Shown: positions 19,289-29,670 of the stretch, in pieces
How the letters are laid out: every line of letters begins with the position of its first letter
Position numbering within the stretch: the first letter of the stretch is position 1
Assembly: GCF_900176605.1 (NCBI RefSeq)
Contig: NZ_FXLP01000005.1
Span: forward strand, 372,001 to 436,000
Length of the DNA: 64,000 nucleotides
DNA from: Peptoniphilus vaginalis
GTDB lineage: Bacteria; Bacillota; Clostridia; Tissierellales; Peptoniphilaceae
Direction of reading: 5' to 3'
Position numbers and translations under genes: made by a program
The notes under the pieces: model-generated
Told to the model about the DNA's origin: nothing
Database searches by the model: none
The model's input: only the letters and a program-made list of their open reading frames with translations

Positions 19289-20723
19289 TAAAGATAATAA
19301 AAGAATTTTATTCCTACTTGTTTTTTTAATGTTTCTTTTAGTTGCTCCAATAATATACTTAACTTATTTCACTGTATTTAAGGCAGATGATATTGTAAAG
19401 CACCCTGCTAATAGGAGAAGTGAGCTAAGAGAAAACTCTGTTAAAAGAGGGACTTTCTATGATAGAAATCACGAAGTTTTAGCCTACTCTAATGGAGAAA
19501 AATATAATTATCACAGGATATACAATCAGCCAATAATTTATTCTCACATAATAGGTTATTCAGATAAGATAGTTGACAAGTATGGACTTGAAAAGGAATT
19601 AAATGATTATTTAGTTGGTAAAGAAGGATCGAAGTTATTAAAAACCTTCAAGTCAATAATAAATAAAAATTACGATCCATATACGGGAGATGATATCACA
19701 CTTACAACAGACACAGAATTGCAAGAAAAGACTAGGTCAGTTTTATCTGCAAATTCAGATAAGGGGTCTGTTGTAATAATGAATCCAAAAACTGGGGAGG
19801 TTCTTTCAATGGTATCTCTACCAGACTTCAATTCTCAAAATATTGCACAGGACATGCAGAAAATTAATGAAGCAAACAATGGAGCTCTCTTTAACAGTGC
19901 TACAAAGGGTAAGTTTGCACCGGGATCAGTATATAAGATAGTAACAACAACTGCAATTCTTGAGTCAGGAATTTCCCAAAAATACACTGATGAGGGAGTA
20001 GAAAAGATAGACAATGGTAGAGAATTTAAGAATGCTGAAAACAAATCCTACGGAAGAGTTGATCTTAGAAAGGCCTTTACAAACTCTCTTAACACTTACT
20101 TTGTAAGAAAATCTGTTGATATGGGAATTGACATAATGGGTCCGGTTTCTGAAAAGTATATGATTAATAAAAAAGTTAATTTTGAACTTCCATTGGAAAC
20201 TTCAACTTGGACTTACAAGAGAAATGGCTTTGACAGGACTGCACTTGCTGCAGGTGGAATTGGTCATGATACTATTCTAGTAACACCTCTTGAAATGTGT
20301 ATGATTGCATCTACTATTGCAAATGATGGTGTTATGATGCAGCCTCATTTAGTTAAAAAAATTGATTCATCTGATGGCAAAAATGTAGTGAGAAATACTC
20401 CAACAGTTTTAAGTGAAGTTACATCTAAAGAAAATGCCGACCTAATTACAAAATATATGGTTAATGTAGTAAACAATGGTACTGGTACAGAAGCCTATGT
20501 ATCAGGTATAAAGGTTGCAGGTAAAACTGGTACTGCACAACTAGACCTTAAGGAAGGAACTAATAATGCTTGGTTTGTTGGATTTGCACCAGCAGATGAT
20601 CCTAAAGTCGCTATTTCAGTAGTTATACCTAATGTAAAAGATTATGGATCTCAAGCCGCAGCACCTATTGCTGGAGAACTTTTAAAGTACGCTGTTAAGA
20701 ATTTACAACTTGAAGAAGAGTGA
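19281..20723 (+). CDS. Class B penicillin-binding protein (transpeptidase)
   Basis: 480-residue D,D-transpeptidase that crosslinks peptidoglycan, with an N-terminal membrane anchor (about 9-32). Active-site motifs: SVYK (S216-K219, within FAPGSVYKIV), SLN (near 268-270) and KTGT (near 415-418). The start is placed at ATG 19281 (MNSKDNKRILFLL), with GGAG 7 bases upstream; the longer open frame from 19242 would lie wholly within ftsW. The short N-terminal dimerisation region resembles PbpA of actinobacteria more than PBP2b/FtsI. Operon partner of the preceding SEDS protein. Confidence 0.9.
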   Translation: MNSKDNKRILFLLVFLMFLLVAPIIYLTYFTVFKADDIVKHPANRRSELRENSVKRGTFYDRNHEVLAYSNGEKYNYHRIYNQPIIYSHIIGYSDKIVDKYGLEKELNDYLVGKEGSKLLKTFKSIINKNYDPYTGDDITLTTDTELQEKTRSVLSANSDKGSVVIMNPKTGEVLSMVSLPDFNSQNIAQDMQKINEANNGALFNSATKGKFAPGSVYKIVTTTAILESGISQKYTDEGVEKIDNGREFKNAENKSYGRVDLRKAFTNSLNTYFVRKSVDMGIDIMGPVSEKYMINKKVNFELPLETSTWTYKRNGFDRTALAAGGIGHDTILVTPLEMCMIASTIANDGVMMQPHLVKKIDSSDGKNVVRNTPTVLSEVTSKENADLITKYMVNVVNNGTGTEAYVSGIKVAGKTGTAQLDLKEGTNNAWFVGFAPADDPKVAISVVIPNVKDYGSQAAAPIAGELLKYAVKNLQLEEE

Positions 20724-20727
20724 TTTT

Positions 20728-21429
20728 GTGTATAAGGAAAAATTTGTTACTGCCATAGTTGCAGCAGCAGGTATGGGCAAAAGAATGAAAATGGGGATTA
20801 ACAAGCAGTTCCTAACAATTGATGGAATTCCAATTCTTGCCCACACTATTAAAAAAATTGAAAAATCCAAATACGTTGACTTTTTAATTCTAATTGTAAA
20901 AGAAAGCGACATGATATATGTAGATGATATCATTGATAAATATAAGATTAATATGGCATATAAAATAGTTTATGGAGGTAAGGAGAGGCAAGACTCAATT
21001 AACAATGGACTATTAAATATGCCTTATGAAACTGATATTGTCTTAACCCACGATGGAGCGAGACCTTTTGTATCAGTTGATAAAATAGACGAAGCTATTG
21101 AGAGTGTAATGGATACTGGTGCTTGCGTTCTTGCAAACCCAGTTAAAGATACTATAAAAGTTTCTACTGATGGAGAAACTGTAGACTATACTCCAAACAG
21201 GGATAAACTTTGGCAGGTGCAAACGCCGCAAGTCTTTAAAAAAGAAATTATAATGAAGGCATACAGTCAGGCTTATTCAGAAGGCTATTATGGTACTGAT
21301 GACTGTTCCTTAGTTGAAAAAACTGGAGTCAAAGTTAAACTAATATACAACTCCTATGACAATATAAAAATTACAACAAGAGAAGACTTATCTATTGCAC
21401 AGATATTAGTGAAGAAGGTGAAAATATGA
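20728..21429 (+). CDS. ispD: 2-C-methyl-D-erythritol 4-phosphate cytidylyltransferase
   Basis: Third enzyme of the MEP isoprenoid pathway (CTP + MEP to CDP-ME). 234 residues from the GTG at 20728; a TTG at 20710 is a possible alternative but lies inside the PBP gene. Nucleotide-binding loop AAAGMGKRMKMGINKQFL near the N-terminus, HDGARPFVS in the middle, and LWQVQTPQVF. Stop overlaps ispF, the usual pairing. Confidence 0.92.
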   Translation: MYKEKFVTAIVAAAGMGKRMKMGINKQFLTIDGIPILAHTIKKIEKSKYVDFLILIVKESDMIYVDDIIDKYKINMAYKIVYGGKERQDSINNGLLNMPYETDIVLTHDGARPFVSVDKIDEAIESVMDTGACVLANPVKDTIKVSTDGETVDYTPNRDKLWQVQTPQVFKKEIIMKAYSQAYSEGYYGTDDCSLVEKTGVKVKLIYNSYDNIKITTREDLSIAQILVKKVKI

Positions 21430-21902
21430 GAATTGGTATTGGTTATGATGTTCATAAACTAGTCAAAGATAGAAAACTTATACTTGGTGGAATTGAGGTA
21501 GCTTATGACAAGGGACTTTTAGGTCATTCTGATGCAGATGTACTCATCCATGCCATAATGGATGCTATTTTAGGGGCGCTTGCCTTAAGAGACATTGGAT
21601 ATCACTTTCCAGATAATGACAATGAGTACAAGGATATTGATTCAAAAGTTTTATTAAATAGAGTTTATGAAATAATGAAATCAAAGAAATATAAAATCGG
21701 AAATGTAGATTCTGTTGTTGCTTGTCAAGCACCAAAACTTGCAAGCCATATTGACGAAATGAGAAGGACAATAGCAAATATTTTAAATACAAATATAGAA
21801 AATATTTCTATAAAAGCAACTACTACAGAAAAACTTGGCTTTGTTGGAAGAGGAGAAGGAATATCTTCCCAAGCTGTTGTATTACTTGAAAGGGATGATT
21901 AA
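21426..21902 (+). CDS. ispF: 2-C-methyl-D-erythritol 2,4-cyclodiphosphate synthase
   Basis: MEP pathway cyclase that forms MEcPP. 158 residues, normal. Zinc-binding motif GYDVHKL (D8, H10) and [16 protein letters not shown]-terminal [17 protein letters not shown]. Overlaps ispD by 4 bases (ATGA) with AAGGTG upstream. Confidence 0.96.
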   Translation: MRIGIGYDVHKLVKDRKLILGGIEVAYDKGLLGHSDADVLIHAIMDAILGALALRDIGYHFPDNDNEYKDIDSKVLLNRVYEIMKSKKYKIGNVDSVVACQAPKLASHIDEMRRTIANILNTNIENISIKATTTEKLGFVGRGEGISSQAVVLLERDD

Positions 21903-21906
21903 TAAA

Positions 21907-22560
21907 ATGAAGTTTTTTATTGACACTGCTAATATTGAAGAAATTAAAGAAATTAACTCCTGGGGAGTCCTGTCAGGAGTTACAACAAACCCTAGCCTAA
22001 TAGCAAAAAATGGGGGAGTTTTTGAAGATGTAATTGAAGAAATTACTAATATTGTTGATGGAGATATATCTGCTGAAGTAATTTCTACAGACCTAGATGG
22101 AATGCTTAAGGAAGCAAGAGAACTTGCAAAAATTTCAAAAAATATTGTAATTAAGATTCCAATGATTGAAGAAGGACTAAAGGCTGTAAGTATCCTTAGT
22201 AAAGAAGGTATAAGGACTAACGTGACATTAATATTTTCAGTTTCACAAGCCCTTCTTGCAGCAAATGCTGGTGCTACTTATGTCAGCCCTTTTATGGGTA
22301 GACTTGATGATATAGGAGAGTCTGGTATAGATCTTGTAGCAGATATTGCTTATATTTTCAAAGAATATGGATATGATACTCAAATCATAGCAGCAAGTAT
22401 TAGACATATTAAGCATGTTGAAGATGTAGCAAAAACGGGTGCAGACGTAGGGACTATTCCTTATAAGATATTTAAAGAAATGATTAAGCATGAGTTAACA
22501 GATAAGGGTTTGAAAAAATTCTTAGAAGATTTTAAAAACGTAAAGACAAAGGAGAAGTAA
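21907..22560 (+). CDS. Transaldolase / fructose-6-phosphate aldolase family
   Basis: 217-residue short transaldolase (TalC/FSA type). [16 protein letters not shown] at the N-terminus, [14 protein letters not shown], the Schiff-base lysine in NIVIKIPM and [12 protein letters not shown] are typical. Start chosen at ATG 21907, just after the ispF stop; the open frame from 21835 lies inside ispF. Sequence alone does not separate transaldolase from fructose-6-phosphate aldolase activity. It is 1 base ahead of glpX, another C6/C3 sugar-phosphate enzyme. Confidence 0.9.
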   Translation: MKFFIDTANIEEIKEINSWGVLSGVTTNPSLIAKNGGVFEDVIEEITNIVDGDISAEVISTDLDGMLKEARELAKISKNIVIKIPMIEEGLKAVSILSKEGIRTNVTLIFSVSQALLAANAGATYVSPFMGRLDDIGESGIDLVADIAYIFKEYGYDTQIIAASIRHIKHVEDVAKTGADVGTIPYKIFKEMIKHELTDKGLKKFLEDFKNVKTKEK

Positions 22561-22561
22561 G

Positions 22562-23527
22562 ATGGACAGAAATTTAGCATTAAACTTAGCAAGAGTAACA
22601 GAAGCAGCAGCACTTTCAGCTGGTAAATGGCTTGGAAAAGGTGACAAGAATGCCGCAGATGGGGCCGCAGTAGATGCAATGAGAAGAATGTTCGACACAG
22701 TTGATATTGATGGAACTGTTGTTATTGGTGAAGGAGAAATCGACGAAGCTCCTATGCTCTACATTGGAGAAAAGATTGGTACTAGAGAAGGTGACGATCA
22801 AGTAGATATTGCTGTAGACCCAATAGATGGAACAAACTCCATAGCAAATGGAACTGACAATTCAATAGCTGTTCTTGCAGTTGCACCTAAGGGATGCCTT
22901 TTAAATGCACCGGATATTTATATGGATAAAATTGCATGTGGTCCAAAGGCCAAAGGAGCAATCAAGCTAGATGATTCTCCATCTGAAAATGTTAAAAGAG
23001 TAGCTAAGGCACTTAATAAGAATATTGATGAAATAACAGTTGCAGTACTTGATAGACCAAGACATGAAGGAATCATAAATGAAATTATTTCTGTTGGTGC
23101 AAGAGTTAAAAAGATTTCTGACGGAGATATAGTAACTGCAATTGAAACTTGTTATGAAGATTCTGGTATTGACCTTGTTATTGGTAGGGGAGGAGCACCA
23201 GAAGGAGTTATTGCTGCAGCTGCTCTTAAGTGTCTTGGCGGTGACTTCCAAGGAAGACTTCATCCAACAGACGAAAAACAAGAAGCTAGATGTAGAGATC
23301 TTCATTCAGATTTAAAAAAGATTTATTCAATTGATGATCTTGTAAAGGGAAATGAAGTTATCTTTTCAGTAACAGGTATTACTTCAGGAGAAATCCTTGA
23401 TGGAGTAAAATACTATGGCGACAACAAGGCTAAGACAGATACTCTTGTATTAAGACTTCCAAGTGGAACTCAAAGATTTATTAAATCTGTTCACTCTCTT
23501 GATCTAAAGCCAGATTATGCTAAATAA
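22562..23527 (+). CDS. glpX: Fructose-1,6-bisphosphatase class II
   Basis: GlpX-type FBPase for gluconeogenesis. 321 residues. Metal and substrate motifs: [57 protein letters not shown] precedes the ATG. In the same operon as the transaldolase, consistent with sugar-phosphate interconversion feeding the wall-precursor genes, though that link is inferred. Confidence 0.95.
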   Translation: MDRNLALNLARVTEAAALSAGKWLGKGDKNAADGAAVDAMRRMFDTVDIDGTVVIGEGEIDEAPMLYIGEKIGTREGDDQVDIAVDPIDGTNSIANGTDNSIAVLAVAPKGCLLNAPDIYMDKIACGPKAKGAIKLDDSPSENVKRVAKALNKNIDEITVAVLDRPRHEGIINEIISVGARVKKISDGDIVTAIETCYEDSGIDLVIGRGGAPEGVIAAAALKCLGGDFQGRLHPTDEKQEARCRDLHSDLKKIYSIDDLVKGNEVIFSVTGITSGEILDGVKYYGDNKAKTDTLVLRLPSGTQRFIKSVHSLDLKPDYAK

Positions 23528-23535
23528 TTCTAATT

Positions 23536-24966
23536 ATGACTAATAATAATGAATTGATTAATAAATCAATTGAAGACCTGAGAAAAATTTCTTCTTCTTT
23601 AGGTCTTCAAGATGCAGATAATTATAATATTGAAGAATTAAAACATTTTATTGAGAAGGGTAAACTTCCAAATAAATCACTAAGTGATGAAGACTTAAAC
23701 AAGCTGAAAGTTTCAGAGCTTAGAGACTTAGCAAAGGAATATAGCATTGAAAAAGCTTATTCTTTAAAAAAAGAACAACTTGTTGAAGTTATAAAAGAAA
23801 AAAGAGAATCTAAAAAAATAGATGAACTTGACTTATCAGATAATGCAGCAAAAGCTTTAAAAAATCTTGATGATAAAGACTATGTAAAAGGAATTTTAGA
23901 GTTACATCAAGATGGATATGGTTTTTTAAGAAGGATAAACTATTTACCAAGCGAGGATGATATCTATGTATCTCCTTCACAGATAAGAAAATTTAGACTT
24001 AGAAATGGCGATGAAGTTCTTGGAGTGAAATCTCCACCAAAAGATGGCGAAAACTTTAATGCTCTTTTATATATTAAGTCAGTAAATGGACTTCATCCTT
24101 CAAAAATTATTAATAGACCATTTTTTGATAACTTGACACCAATCTATCCAAAAAAGAAATTAGATTTAGAGACTGAGGATACTGCTATGAGGGTCATAGA
24201 TCTCTTATCTCCAGTTGGCCTTGGTCAAAGAGGGCTTATTGTTTCCCAACCAAAATCAGGTAAAACAACTCTACTTAAAAAAATATCTAAATCTATAAAC
24301 ACAAACTATCCAAATCTTCACCTTATAGTATTACTAGTTGATGAAAGGCCTGAAGAAGTTACTGATATGAAAAGATCTGTCAAGGGAGAAGTTGTATATT
24401 CAACCTTTGATGAAAATCCAAAGAATCATACTAGGGTAGCAGAGATGGTAATTGATAGAGCGAAAAGATTAGTAGAAAACAAGGAAGATGTTGTAATTTT
24501 ACTTGACTCACTAACGAGACTATCAAGAGCTTATAACTTAATTACTCCAGCAAGTGGCAAAACTTTATCAGGAGGTCTTGATCCCTTATCACTTCACAAA
24601 CCAAAGAGATTTTTTGGAGCTGCTAGAAATATAGAAGAGGGTGGAAGTCTAACTATACTTGCTACAGCCCTTGTTGACACAGGTTCAAGGATGGATGATG
24701 TAATCTTTGAAGAGTTTAAGGGCACAGGAAATATGGAGCTCCATTTAAATAGAAGCTTATCTGAAAAAAGAATATTTCCTGCAATTGATATTTTAAAGTC
24801 TGGAACTCGAAAGGAAGAACTTCTATTGAATAAAAAAGAGTTAGAATTTAACTATGATTTTAGAAATAAATTAAGTCAAGAAAATATAGAGGAAGTAACA
24901 GAAAAGTTTTTAGATAAATTATCAAAAACAAAAAACAATGAAGAATTTCTAATGAAGAAATCTTAA
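23536..24966 (+). CDS. rho: Transcription termination factor Rho
   Basis: Hexameric RNA-dependent ATPase of factor-dependent termination, 476 residues. N-terminal Rho-N helices preceded by a second SAP-like helical repeat (about residues 8-40 and 50-85), then the cold-shock RNA-binding domain ([15 protein letters not shown]), Walker A QPKSGKTT near 238-245, Walker [16 protein letters not shown] and the R-loop region [10 protein letters not shown]. The two SAP-like repeats make the N-terminus a little longer than the minimal form. No clear SD (TAATT before the ATG). Confidence 0.95.
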   Translation: MTNNNELINKSIEDLRKISSSLGLQDADNYNIEELKHFIEKGKLPNKSLSDEDLNKLKVSELRDLAKEYSIEKAYSLKKEQLVEVIKEKRESKKIDELDLSDNAAKALKNLDDKDYVKGILELHQDGYGFLRRINYLPSEDDIYVSPSQIRKFRLRNGDEVLGVKSPPKDGENFNALLYIKSVNGLHPSKIINRPFFDNLTPIYPKKKLDLETEDTAMRVIDLLSPVGLGQRGLIVSQPKSGKTTLLKKISKSINTNYPNLHLIVLLVDERPEEVTDMKRSVKGEVVYSTFDENPKNHTRVAEMVIDRAKRLVENKEDVVILLDSLTRLSRAYNLITPASGKTLSGGLDPLSLHKPKRFFGAARNIEEGGSLTILATALVDTGSRMDDVIFEEFKGTGNMELHLNRSLSEKRIFPAIDILKSGTRKEELLLNKKELEFNYDFRNKLSQENIEEVTEKFLDKLSKTKNNEEFLMKKS

Positions 24967-25039
24967 ATCGAGATTTTATTTTTCATAATCTTGATAAATC
25001 TATTTGAATATTGTATAATAATTAAGCAAATAGTTGTGT

Positions 25040-25068
25040 TTGCACTAGAGTGAAAATTATGTTATAAT
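25040..25068 (+). promoter_or_regulatory. Promoter of rpmE
   Basis: TTGCAC (25040-25045) and TATAAT (25063-25068) with 17-base spacing, about 40 bases before rpmE. Confidence 0.8.
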
Positions 25069-25109
25069 ATTAAAATTGAGTTATAAAATAAGTTTAAGGG
25101 GGCTAAACA

Positions 25110-25313
25110 ATGAAAAAAGGAATTCATCCAGATTATAAAGAAGCTACAGTAACTTGTGCTTGTGGCAATACTTTTAAAACAGGATCCGTTAAAGAAGATT
25201 TAAAAGTTGAAATTTGTTCAGCTTGTCATCCTTTCTTTACAGGAAAGCAAAAACTCTCTGATCACGGCGGAAGAATTGAAAAATTCAATAGCAGATATAA
25301 GAGAAATAAATGA
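25110..25313 (+). CDS. rpmE: Ribosomal protein bL31, zinc-binding form
   Basis: 67 residues. The zinc-ligand cysteines C16, C18, C36 and C39 (CACG and CSAC) mark the zinc-containing paralogue, not the zinc-independent YtjA-type. AAGGGGG precedes the ATG. Own promoter and its own terminator follow. Confidence 0.96.
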   Translation: MKKGIHPDYKEATVTCACGNTFKTGSVKEDLKVEICSACHPFFTGKQKLSDHGGRIEKFNSRYKRNK

Positions 25314-25319
25314 CAATGA

Positions 25320-25342
25320 GGTTAGCATAGCTAACCTTTTTT
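25320..25342 (+). terminator. Intrinsic terminator after rpmE
   Basis: GGTTAGC (25320-25326) / GCTAACC (25330-25336) with loop ATA and a run of six T. It ends only 13 bases before the prmC start codon. Confidence 0.88.
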
Positions 25343-25355
25343 ATTACTTAAATTT

Positions 25356-26186
25356 ATGAAAATTAAAAAAGCCTTAATAGAAGGCAGAGATTATTTAAAA
25401 GATTTAGAATACACTGATCCAATTTATGAAACTAGAAGAATCTTAAGTGAATTATTAAAGAAGGATTTATCTTATTTGGTATCTCATGACGATGACTTAT
25501 TAGATTCAAAGATAGAAAATAAATATTTTGAAATTTTAGCAAAAAGAAAAAAAGGAATTCCACTTCAATATATTTTAGGTAAAGAAGATTTTTATGGGAG
25601 AACCTTTAAGGTTATTGAAGGAGTTTTAATTCCAAGACAGGATACAGAAATATCAGTAGAAAAACTCTTAAATATAATAGAAAACAATCCTATAAACAAT
25701 ATGTTAGAAATTGGTTGTGGGAGTGGCATAGTCAGTATTAGTATTGATTTAGAAACAAAAGTTGATGTAACTTCTGTTGATATTAGTGACAAAGCTATAG
25801 AAAATACAACTATAAATAGAGATATGCTGAATTCAAATATAAAAATATTAAAGAGTGATTTATTTTCCAATGTTACAGAGAAGTTTGACCTGATATATTC
25901 AAATCCACCTTATATAAAATCAAGAGATATCGAAAAACTACAAGTCGAGGTAAAAAATTACGAACCAAGGCTTGCCCTTGATGGCGGAGAAGATGGACTT
26001 TTCTTTTATAGAAGTATAATAAAAACCTGTCCTAAATTCTTAAATAGCAAGGGATTTTTAGTTTTTGAAATAGGGTATGATGAGGCAGAAGATATCTATA
26101 ACTTGATGAAAGATAATTTTAAGGTTGAAGTTTATAAAGATTTTAACAAACTAGATAGAGTAATAGTTGGACAGTTAAAAATGTAG
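25356..26186 (+). CDS. prmC: Release factor glutamine methyltransferase
   Basis: N5-glutamine methyltransferase that modifies the GGQ motif of release factors; its substrate RF1 is encoded next. 276 residues: N-terminal helical domain, [16 protein letters not shown] motif and catalytic SNPPY near residue 183. The start has no recognisable Shine-Dalgarno and lies directly behind the rpmE terminator, so expression may depend on readthrough or an unusual initiation. Confidence 0.94.
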   Translation: MKIKKALIEGRDYLKDLEYTDPIYETRRILSELLKKDLSYLVSHDDDLLDSKIENKYFEILAKRKKGIPLQYILGKEDFYGRTFKVIEGVLIPRQDTEISVEKLLNIIENNPINNMLEIGCGSGIVSISIDLETKVDVTSVDISDKAIENTTINRDMLNSNIKILKSDLFSNVTEKFDLIYSNPPYIKSRDIEKLQVEVKNYEPRLALDGGEDGLFFYRSIIKTCPKFLNSKGFLVFEIGYDEAEDIYNLMKDNFKVEVYKDFNKLDRVIVGQLKM

Positions 26187-26194
26187 GAGTAAAT

Positions 26195-27262
26195 ATGTAC
26201 GAAAAACTTTCGGTTTTTGAAGATAAATTATTAAAATTAGAAAAAGACCTTAGTGATGTTGAGGTTATTAATAACTCAAAACTTTATCAACAAAAGGCAA
26301 TTGAACATGCTGAAATTGAACCTATTGTGACAAAGTATAGGGCTTATAAAGAAACTTTAAAATCACTGAATGAAAATAAAGAATTAATAAAAGAAAAATT
26401 GGATGATGACTTTAAAGAATTGGTAAGAGAAGAAATTAATGAAGCAAGTAAGAAAATTGAAAAACTTGAAAACGAGCTGAAAATTCTTTTGATTCCAAAG
26501 GACAAAAATGACAATAAGAACGTAATGGTAGAAATACGAGCTGGAGCAGGTGGAGATGAAGCTGCCTTATTTGCTGGTGTTCTTTACAGACAATATGTTA
26601 GGTATGCAGAAAGATCTGGTTTTAAAGTTGAAACCATTTCATCAAATGAAATAGGAATTGGTGGCTACAAGGAAATTGTCTTTATGATAATTGGAAATGG
26701 AGCTTATTCAAGACTTAAATATGAATCTGGTGTACACAGAGTTCAAAGAGTACCAGAAACTGAAAGTGGAGGAAGGATTCATACTTCTACTGCAACAGTA
26801 GCCGTGCTACCCGAAGCAGAAGATGTTGATATAGAAATAGATCCAACACAAATAAAGTTTGATGTTTTCCGTGCTTCTGGAAATGGCGGACAATGTGTAA
26901 ACACAACTGACTCTGCTGTTAGACTTACTCATATTCCAACTGGAATAGTAATTTCATGCCAAGACGAAAAGTCTCAACTAAGAAATAAGGAAAAAGCGAT
27001 GAAGCTTTTAAGATCAAAACTTTATGATTTAAAACTTCAAGAGCAAAGTGAAAAAGAATCCATGGAAAGGTCGTCTCAAATAGGAACTGGCGACAGGTCT
27101 GAAAGAATAAGAACCTATAACTATCCTCAAGGAAGAGTAACTGATCATAGAATCAACTTAACATCTCACAGAATTGATGCAATAAATGATGGAGACCTTG
27201 ATGAAATAATTGATGCATTGATCACTTATGATCAAACACAAAAAATCGAAAAAATATCTTAA
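26195..27262 (+). CDS. prfA: Peptide chain release factor 1
   Basis: RF1, which terminates at UAA and UAG. 355 residues. GGQ motif in [10 protein letters not shown] near residue 231, [14 protein letters not shown] in domain 2, and [20 protein letters not shown] near the C-terminus, all diagnostic of class I release factors. It follows prmC after 8 bases with AGGAGTAA upstream; the opposite gene order is more frequent. Confidence 0.96.
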   Translation: MYEKLSVFEDKLLKLEKDLSDVEVINNSKLYQQKAIEHAEIEPIVTKYRAYKETLKSLNENKELIKEKLDDDFKELVREEINEASKKIEKLENELKILLIPKDKNDNKNVMVEIRAGAGGDEAALFAGVLYRQYVRYAERSGFKVETISSNEIGIGGYKEIVFMIIGNGAYSRLKYESGVHRVQRVPETESGGRIHTSTATVAVLPEAEDVDIEIDPTQIKFDVFRASGNGGQCVNTTDSAVRLTHIPTGIVISCQDEKSQLRNKEKAMKLLRSKLYDLKLQEQSEKESMERSSQIGTGDRSERIRTYNYPQGRVTDHRINLTSHRIDAINDGDLDEIIDALITYDQTQKIEKIS

Positions 27263-27305
27263 ATGCTTTTTTTAAAATATTATTAGTATATTTTTAATAC
27301 ATTAT

Positions 27306-27334
27306 TTGATTTTTCATAAATATTATTCTATAAT
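27306..27334 (+). promoter_or_regulatory. Promoter of the rubrerythrin gene
   Basis: TTGATT (27306-27311) and TATAAT (27329-27334) with 17-base spacing. Confidence 0.75.
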
Positions 27335-27376
27335 GATTGTGGTAGTTTTATTATTAAATATTATGGGGGTAATATT

Positions 27377-27919
27377 ATGAATCAAATGACAAGTGACAAT
27401 TTAAGATCAGCATTCGGTGGAGAATCTCAAGCACGTACTAGATACAATATCTGGGGCGAAGCAGCAGAAAAAGATGGCTTCAAAAACGTTAGGAGACTTT
27501 TTGACGCAACATCTAATGCAGAAAAAATTCACGCTACACTACACTTCAAGGCTATGAAAGATGTTTCAGGCGATTTCGCTGTAACATCAATGGCAGGATT
27601 TGGAATTAATTCAACTTCTGAAAATCTTGAAGCTGCTAGAGGCGGAGAAATTTTTGAATCAACTCAAATGTACCCAGCTTTTATCGCAGTTGCAGAAATG
27701 CAAGACGAAAAAGGAGCTGTTAAAGCAATGAAATTTGCTACAGCAGCTGAAGAAGTTCATGCTAAGAGATTTGCAACAGCTAAAGAAGCTGTTGATGCTG
27801 GAAAAGATTTAGATGTTGAAAACATCTACCTATGCCCAGTATGTGGATATATTGCTTTTGAAGAAGAAGAGAAATGTCCAATCTGCGGATGTGCAGGAAG
27901 CAAATTTGTTGCATATTAA
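27377..27919 (+). CDS. rbr: Rubrerythrin
   Basis: Non-haem iron peroxidase for oxidative-stress protection in anaerobes. 180 residues: ferritin-like diiron domain (GESQARTRYNIW, NAEKIHATLHF, AEEVHAKRF supply Glu and His ligands), then a rubredoxin-like domain with CPVCGY at C153/C156 and CPICG about 15 residues later. GGGGG precedes the ATG. Monocistronic, with its own promoter and terminator; supports an anaerobic host. Confidence 0.95.
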   Translation: MNQMTSDNLRSAFGGESQARTRYNIWGEAAEKDGFKNVRRLFDATSNAEKIHATLHFKAMKDVSGDFAVTSMAGFGINSTSENLEAARGGEIFESTQMYPAFIAVAEMQDEKGAVKAMKFATAAEEVHAKRFATAKEAVDAGKDLDVENIYLCPVCGYIAFEEEEKCPICGCAGSKFVAY

Positions 27920-27931
27920 TTTTTGTTAGGG

Positions 27932-27967
27932 AAAGTCTCCTCATCACTGTGATGGGGAGACTTTTTT
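27932..27967 (+). terminator. Intrinsic terminator after rubrerythrin
   Basis: Long stem AAAGTCTCC...CAC / GTG...GGAGACTTT (27932-27947 with 27949-27964, one G-T pair, top few bases looped) followed by T residues. Confidence 0.9.
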
Positions 27968-28029
27968 ATGAAAGATGAAGAAATAATTATCTATACAATT
28001 TAAAAACTAATTATAAAATAAAGTATTTA

Positions 28030-28058
28030 TTGCTAATTTCTCTTGCCTGTGGTATACT
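28030..28058 (+). promoter_or_regulatory. Promoter and leader of rpsB
   Basis: TTGCTA (28030-28035) and TATACT (28053-28058) with 17-base spacing and a TG two bases upstream of the -10. This leaves a leader of about 100 bases before rpsB, long enough for an autoregulatory element. Confidence 0.7.
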
Positions 28059-28164
28059 TTTATCCGGTAAGAAATACACACATTTTCTGATATCACTGGA
28101 GTTGCCAATTCGGTCCCTATGATAAATGATGAAAATGGAGGAAAAAAACACGGAGGTGGCTTAA

Positions 28165-28938
28165 ATGTCAGTAATTTCAATGAAAAGCTTATTAGAAGCT
28201 GGTGTACACTTTGGACACCAAACTAGAAGATGGAACCCTAAAATGAAGAGATTTATTTTTACCGAAAGAAACGGTATTTATATAATCGACCTTCAAAAAA
28301 CAGTTAAAAAAGTAGAAGAAGCTTACGACTTTGTAAGAGAAATTGCAGCTAATGGTGGAGAAGTACTTTTTGTAGGTACAAAAAAGCAAGCCCAAGATGC
28401 AATTGAAAAAGAAGCTACTAAATGCGGTATGCCATACATTAACCAAAGATGGTTAGGTGGTCTTTTAACTAACTACAAAACTATTAAGAATAGAATTGAA
28501 AGACTTTATAAGTTATACGAAATGGAAGAAAATGGAACTTTTGATGTTCTTCCTAAAAAAGAAGTCGCTCAATTACTTCATGAAAGAGAAAAGCTTGAAA
28601 AATTCCTAGGTGGAATTAAGGAAATGAAGGGTATGCCTAAAGCCTTATTTGTAGTAGACCCTAAAAAAGAAAATATTGCAGTTAAAGAAGCGCATATTTT
28701 AGGAATTCCTGTTATCGGTATCGTTGATACAAACTGTGATCCTGAAGAACTTGATATTCCAATTCCAGGAAATGATGATGCTATTAGAGCAGTAAAACTT
28801 ATTACTGAAACAATTGCTAATGCAGTTATCGAAGGAAAACAAGGCAGTCAAATTGAAGATACAGATTATGATGAATCCACTCAAGAAGTTTCTGAAGAAG
28901 AAGCAGTTGAGGATGAAAAGTCAGCTATAGAAGAGTAA
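28165..28938 (+). CDS. rpsB: Ribosomal protein uS2
   Basis: 257 residues. Starts [20 protein letters not shown], with the family motifs [22 protein letters not shown] and [12 protein letters not shown]. An acidic C-terminal tail of about 25 residues extends beyond the core. CGGAGGTGG is 6 bases before the ATG. Followed by tsf, as in nearly all bacteria. Confidence 0.97.
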   Translation: MSVISMKSLLEAGVHFGHQTRRWNPKMKRFIFTERNGIYIIDLQKTVKKVEEAYDFVREIAANGGEVLFVGTKKQAQDAIEKEATKCGMPYINQRWLGGLLTNYKTIKNRIERLYKLYEMEENGTFDVLPKKEVAQLLHEREKLEKFLGGIKEMKGMPKALFVVDPKKENIAVKEAHILGIPVIGIVDTNCDPEELDIPIPGNDDAIRAVKLITETIANAVIEGKQGSQIEDTDYDESTQEVSEEEAVEDEKSAIEE

Positions 28939-28947
28939 AGATATTTC

Positions 28948-28985
28948 GAGAGTTCTAAAGTAATCCTTTATAACTCTCTTTTTTT
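28948..28985 (+). terminator. Intrinsic terminator/attenuator between rpsB and tsf
   Basis: GAGAGTTCTAAAG (28948-28960) / CTTTATAACTCTC (28966-28978), one mismatch, then seven T. It lies inside the rpsB-tsf unit, so it probably lowers, not stops, downstream transcription. Confidence 0.85.
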
Positions 28986-29009
28986 AAAATAAATAAGGAG
29001 TGAATTAAA

Positions 29010-29654
29010 ATGGCTATTACAGCAGCAATGGTTAAAGAATTAAGAGAAAAATCTGGCGCAGGTATGATGGACTGCAAGAAAGCTTTATCAGAAACAAATG
29101 GTGATATGGATAAGGCAGTAGACTTTTTAAGAGAAAAGGGACTAGCTTCTGTTGCAAAAAAATCTTCAAGAATTGCTTCCGAAGGTATTGTTGAATCTTA
29201 TATACACGGTGGTAGAATTGGAGTTTTAGTTGAAGTTAACTCTGAAACTGACTTCGTAGCTAAAAATGAAGAATTCAAGAACTTTGTTAAAGACATTGCA
29301 ATGCAAATCGCAGCAGTTGCTCCAAAATACGTTAGCCGTGAAGAAGTTCCTGCTGAAGAAGTTGAACACGAAAAGAACGTATTAACTGAACAAGCAAGAG
29401 GAGAAAATAAACCTGAACACATCATTGAAAAAATGGTTGAAGGAAGGCTTGAAAAATTCTATGAAGAAATTTGTCTACTTGACCAAGACTTCATTAAAGA
29501 TTCAGATAAGAAAATTAGAGACATTCTAAATGAGCTTATTGCAAAAATTGGTGAAAATATTAAAATCAGAAGATTTGTTAGATATGAAGTTGGCGAAGGT
29601 CTTGAAAAGAGAGAAGAAGACTTTGCTGAAGAAGTAGCAAAACAAATAAGATAA
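29010..29654 (+). CDS. tsf: Elongation factor Ts
   Basis: Nucleotide-exchange factor for EF-Tu. 214 residues, at the short end of the family. N-terminal UBA-like domain ([19 protein letters not shown], then [15 protein letters not shown]) and the core [27 protein letters not shown] precedes the ATG. Confidence 0.96.
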   Translation: MAITAAMVKELREKSGAGMMDCKKALSETNGDMDKAVDFLREKGLASVAKKSSRIASEGIVESYIHGGRIGVLVEVNSETDFVAKNEEFKNFVKDIAMQIAAVAPKYVSREEVPAEEVEHEKNVLTEQARGENKPEHIIEKMVEGRLEKFYEEICLLDQDFIKDSDKKIRDILNELIAKIGENIKIRRFVRYEVGEGLEKREEDFAEEVAKQIR

Positions 29655-29670
29655 CAAATTGGAGGAGTAA

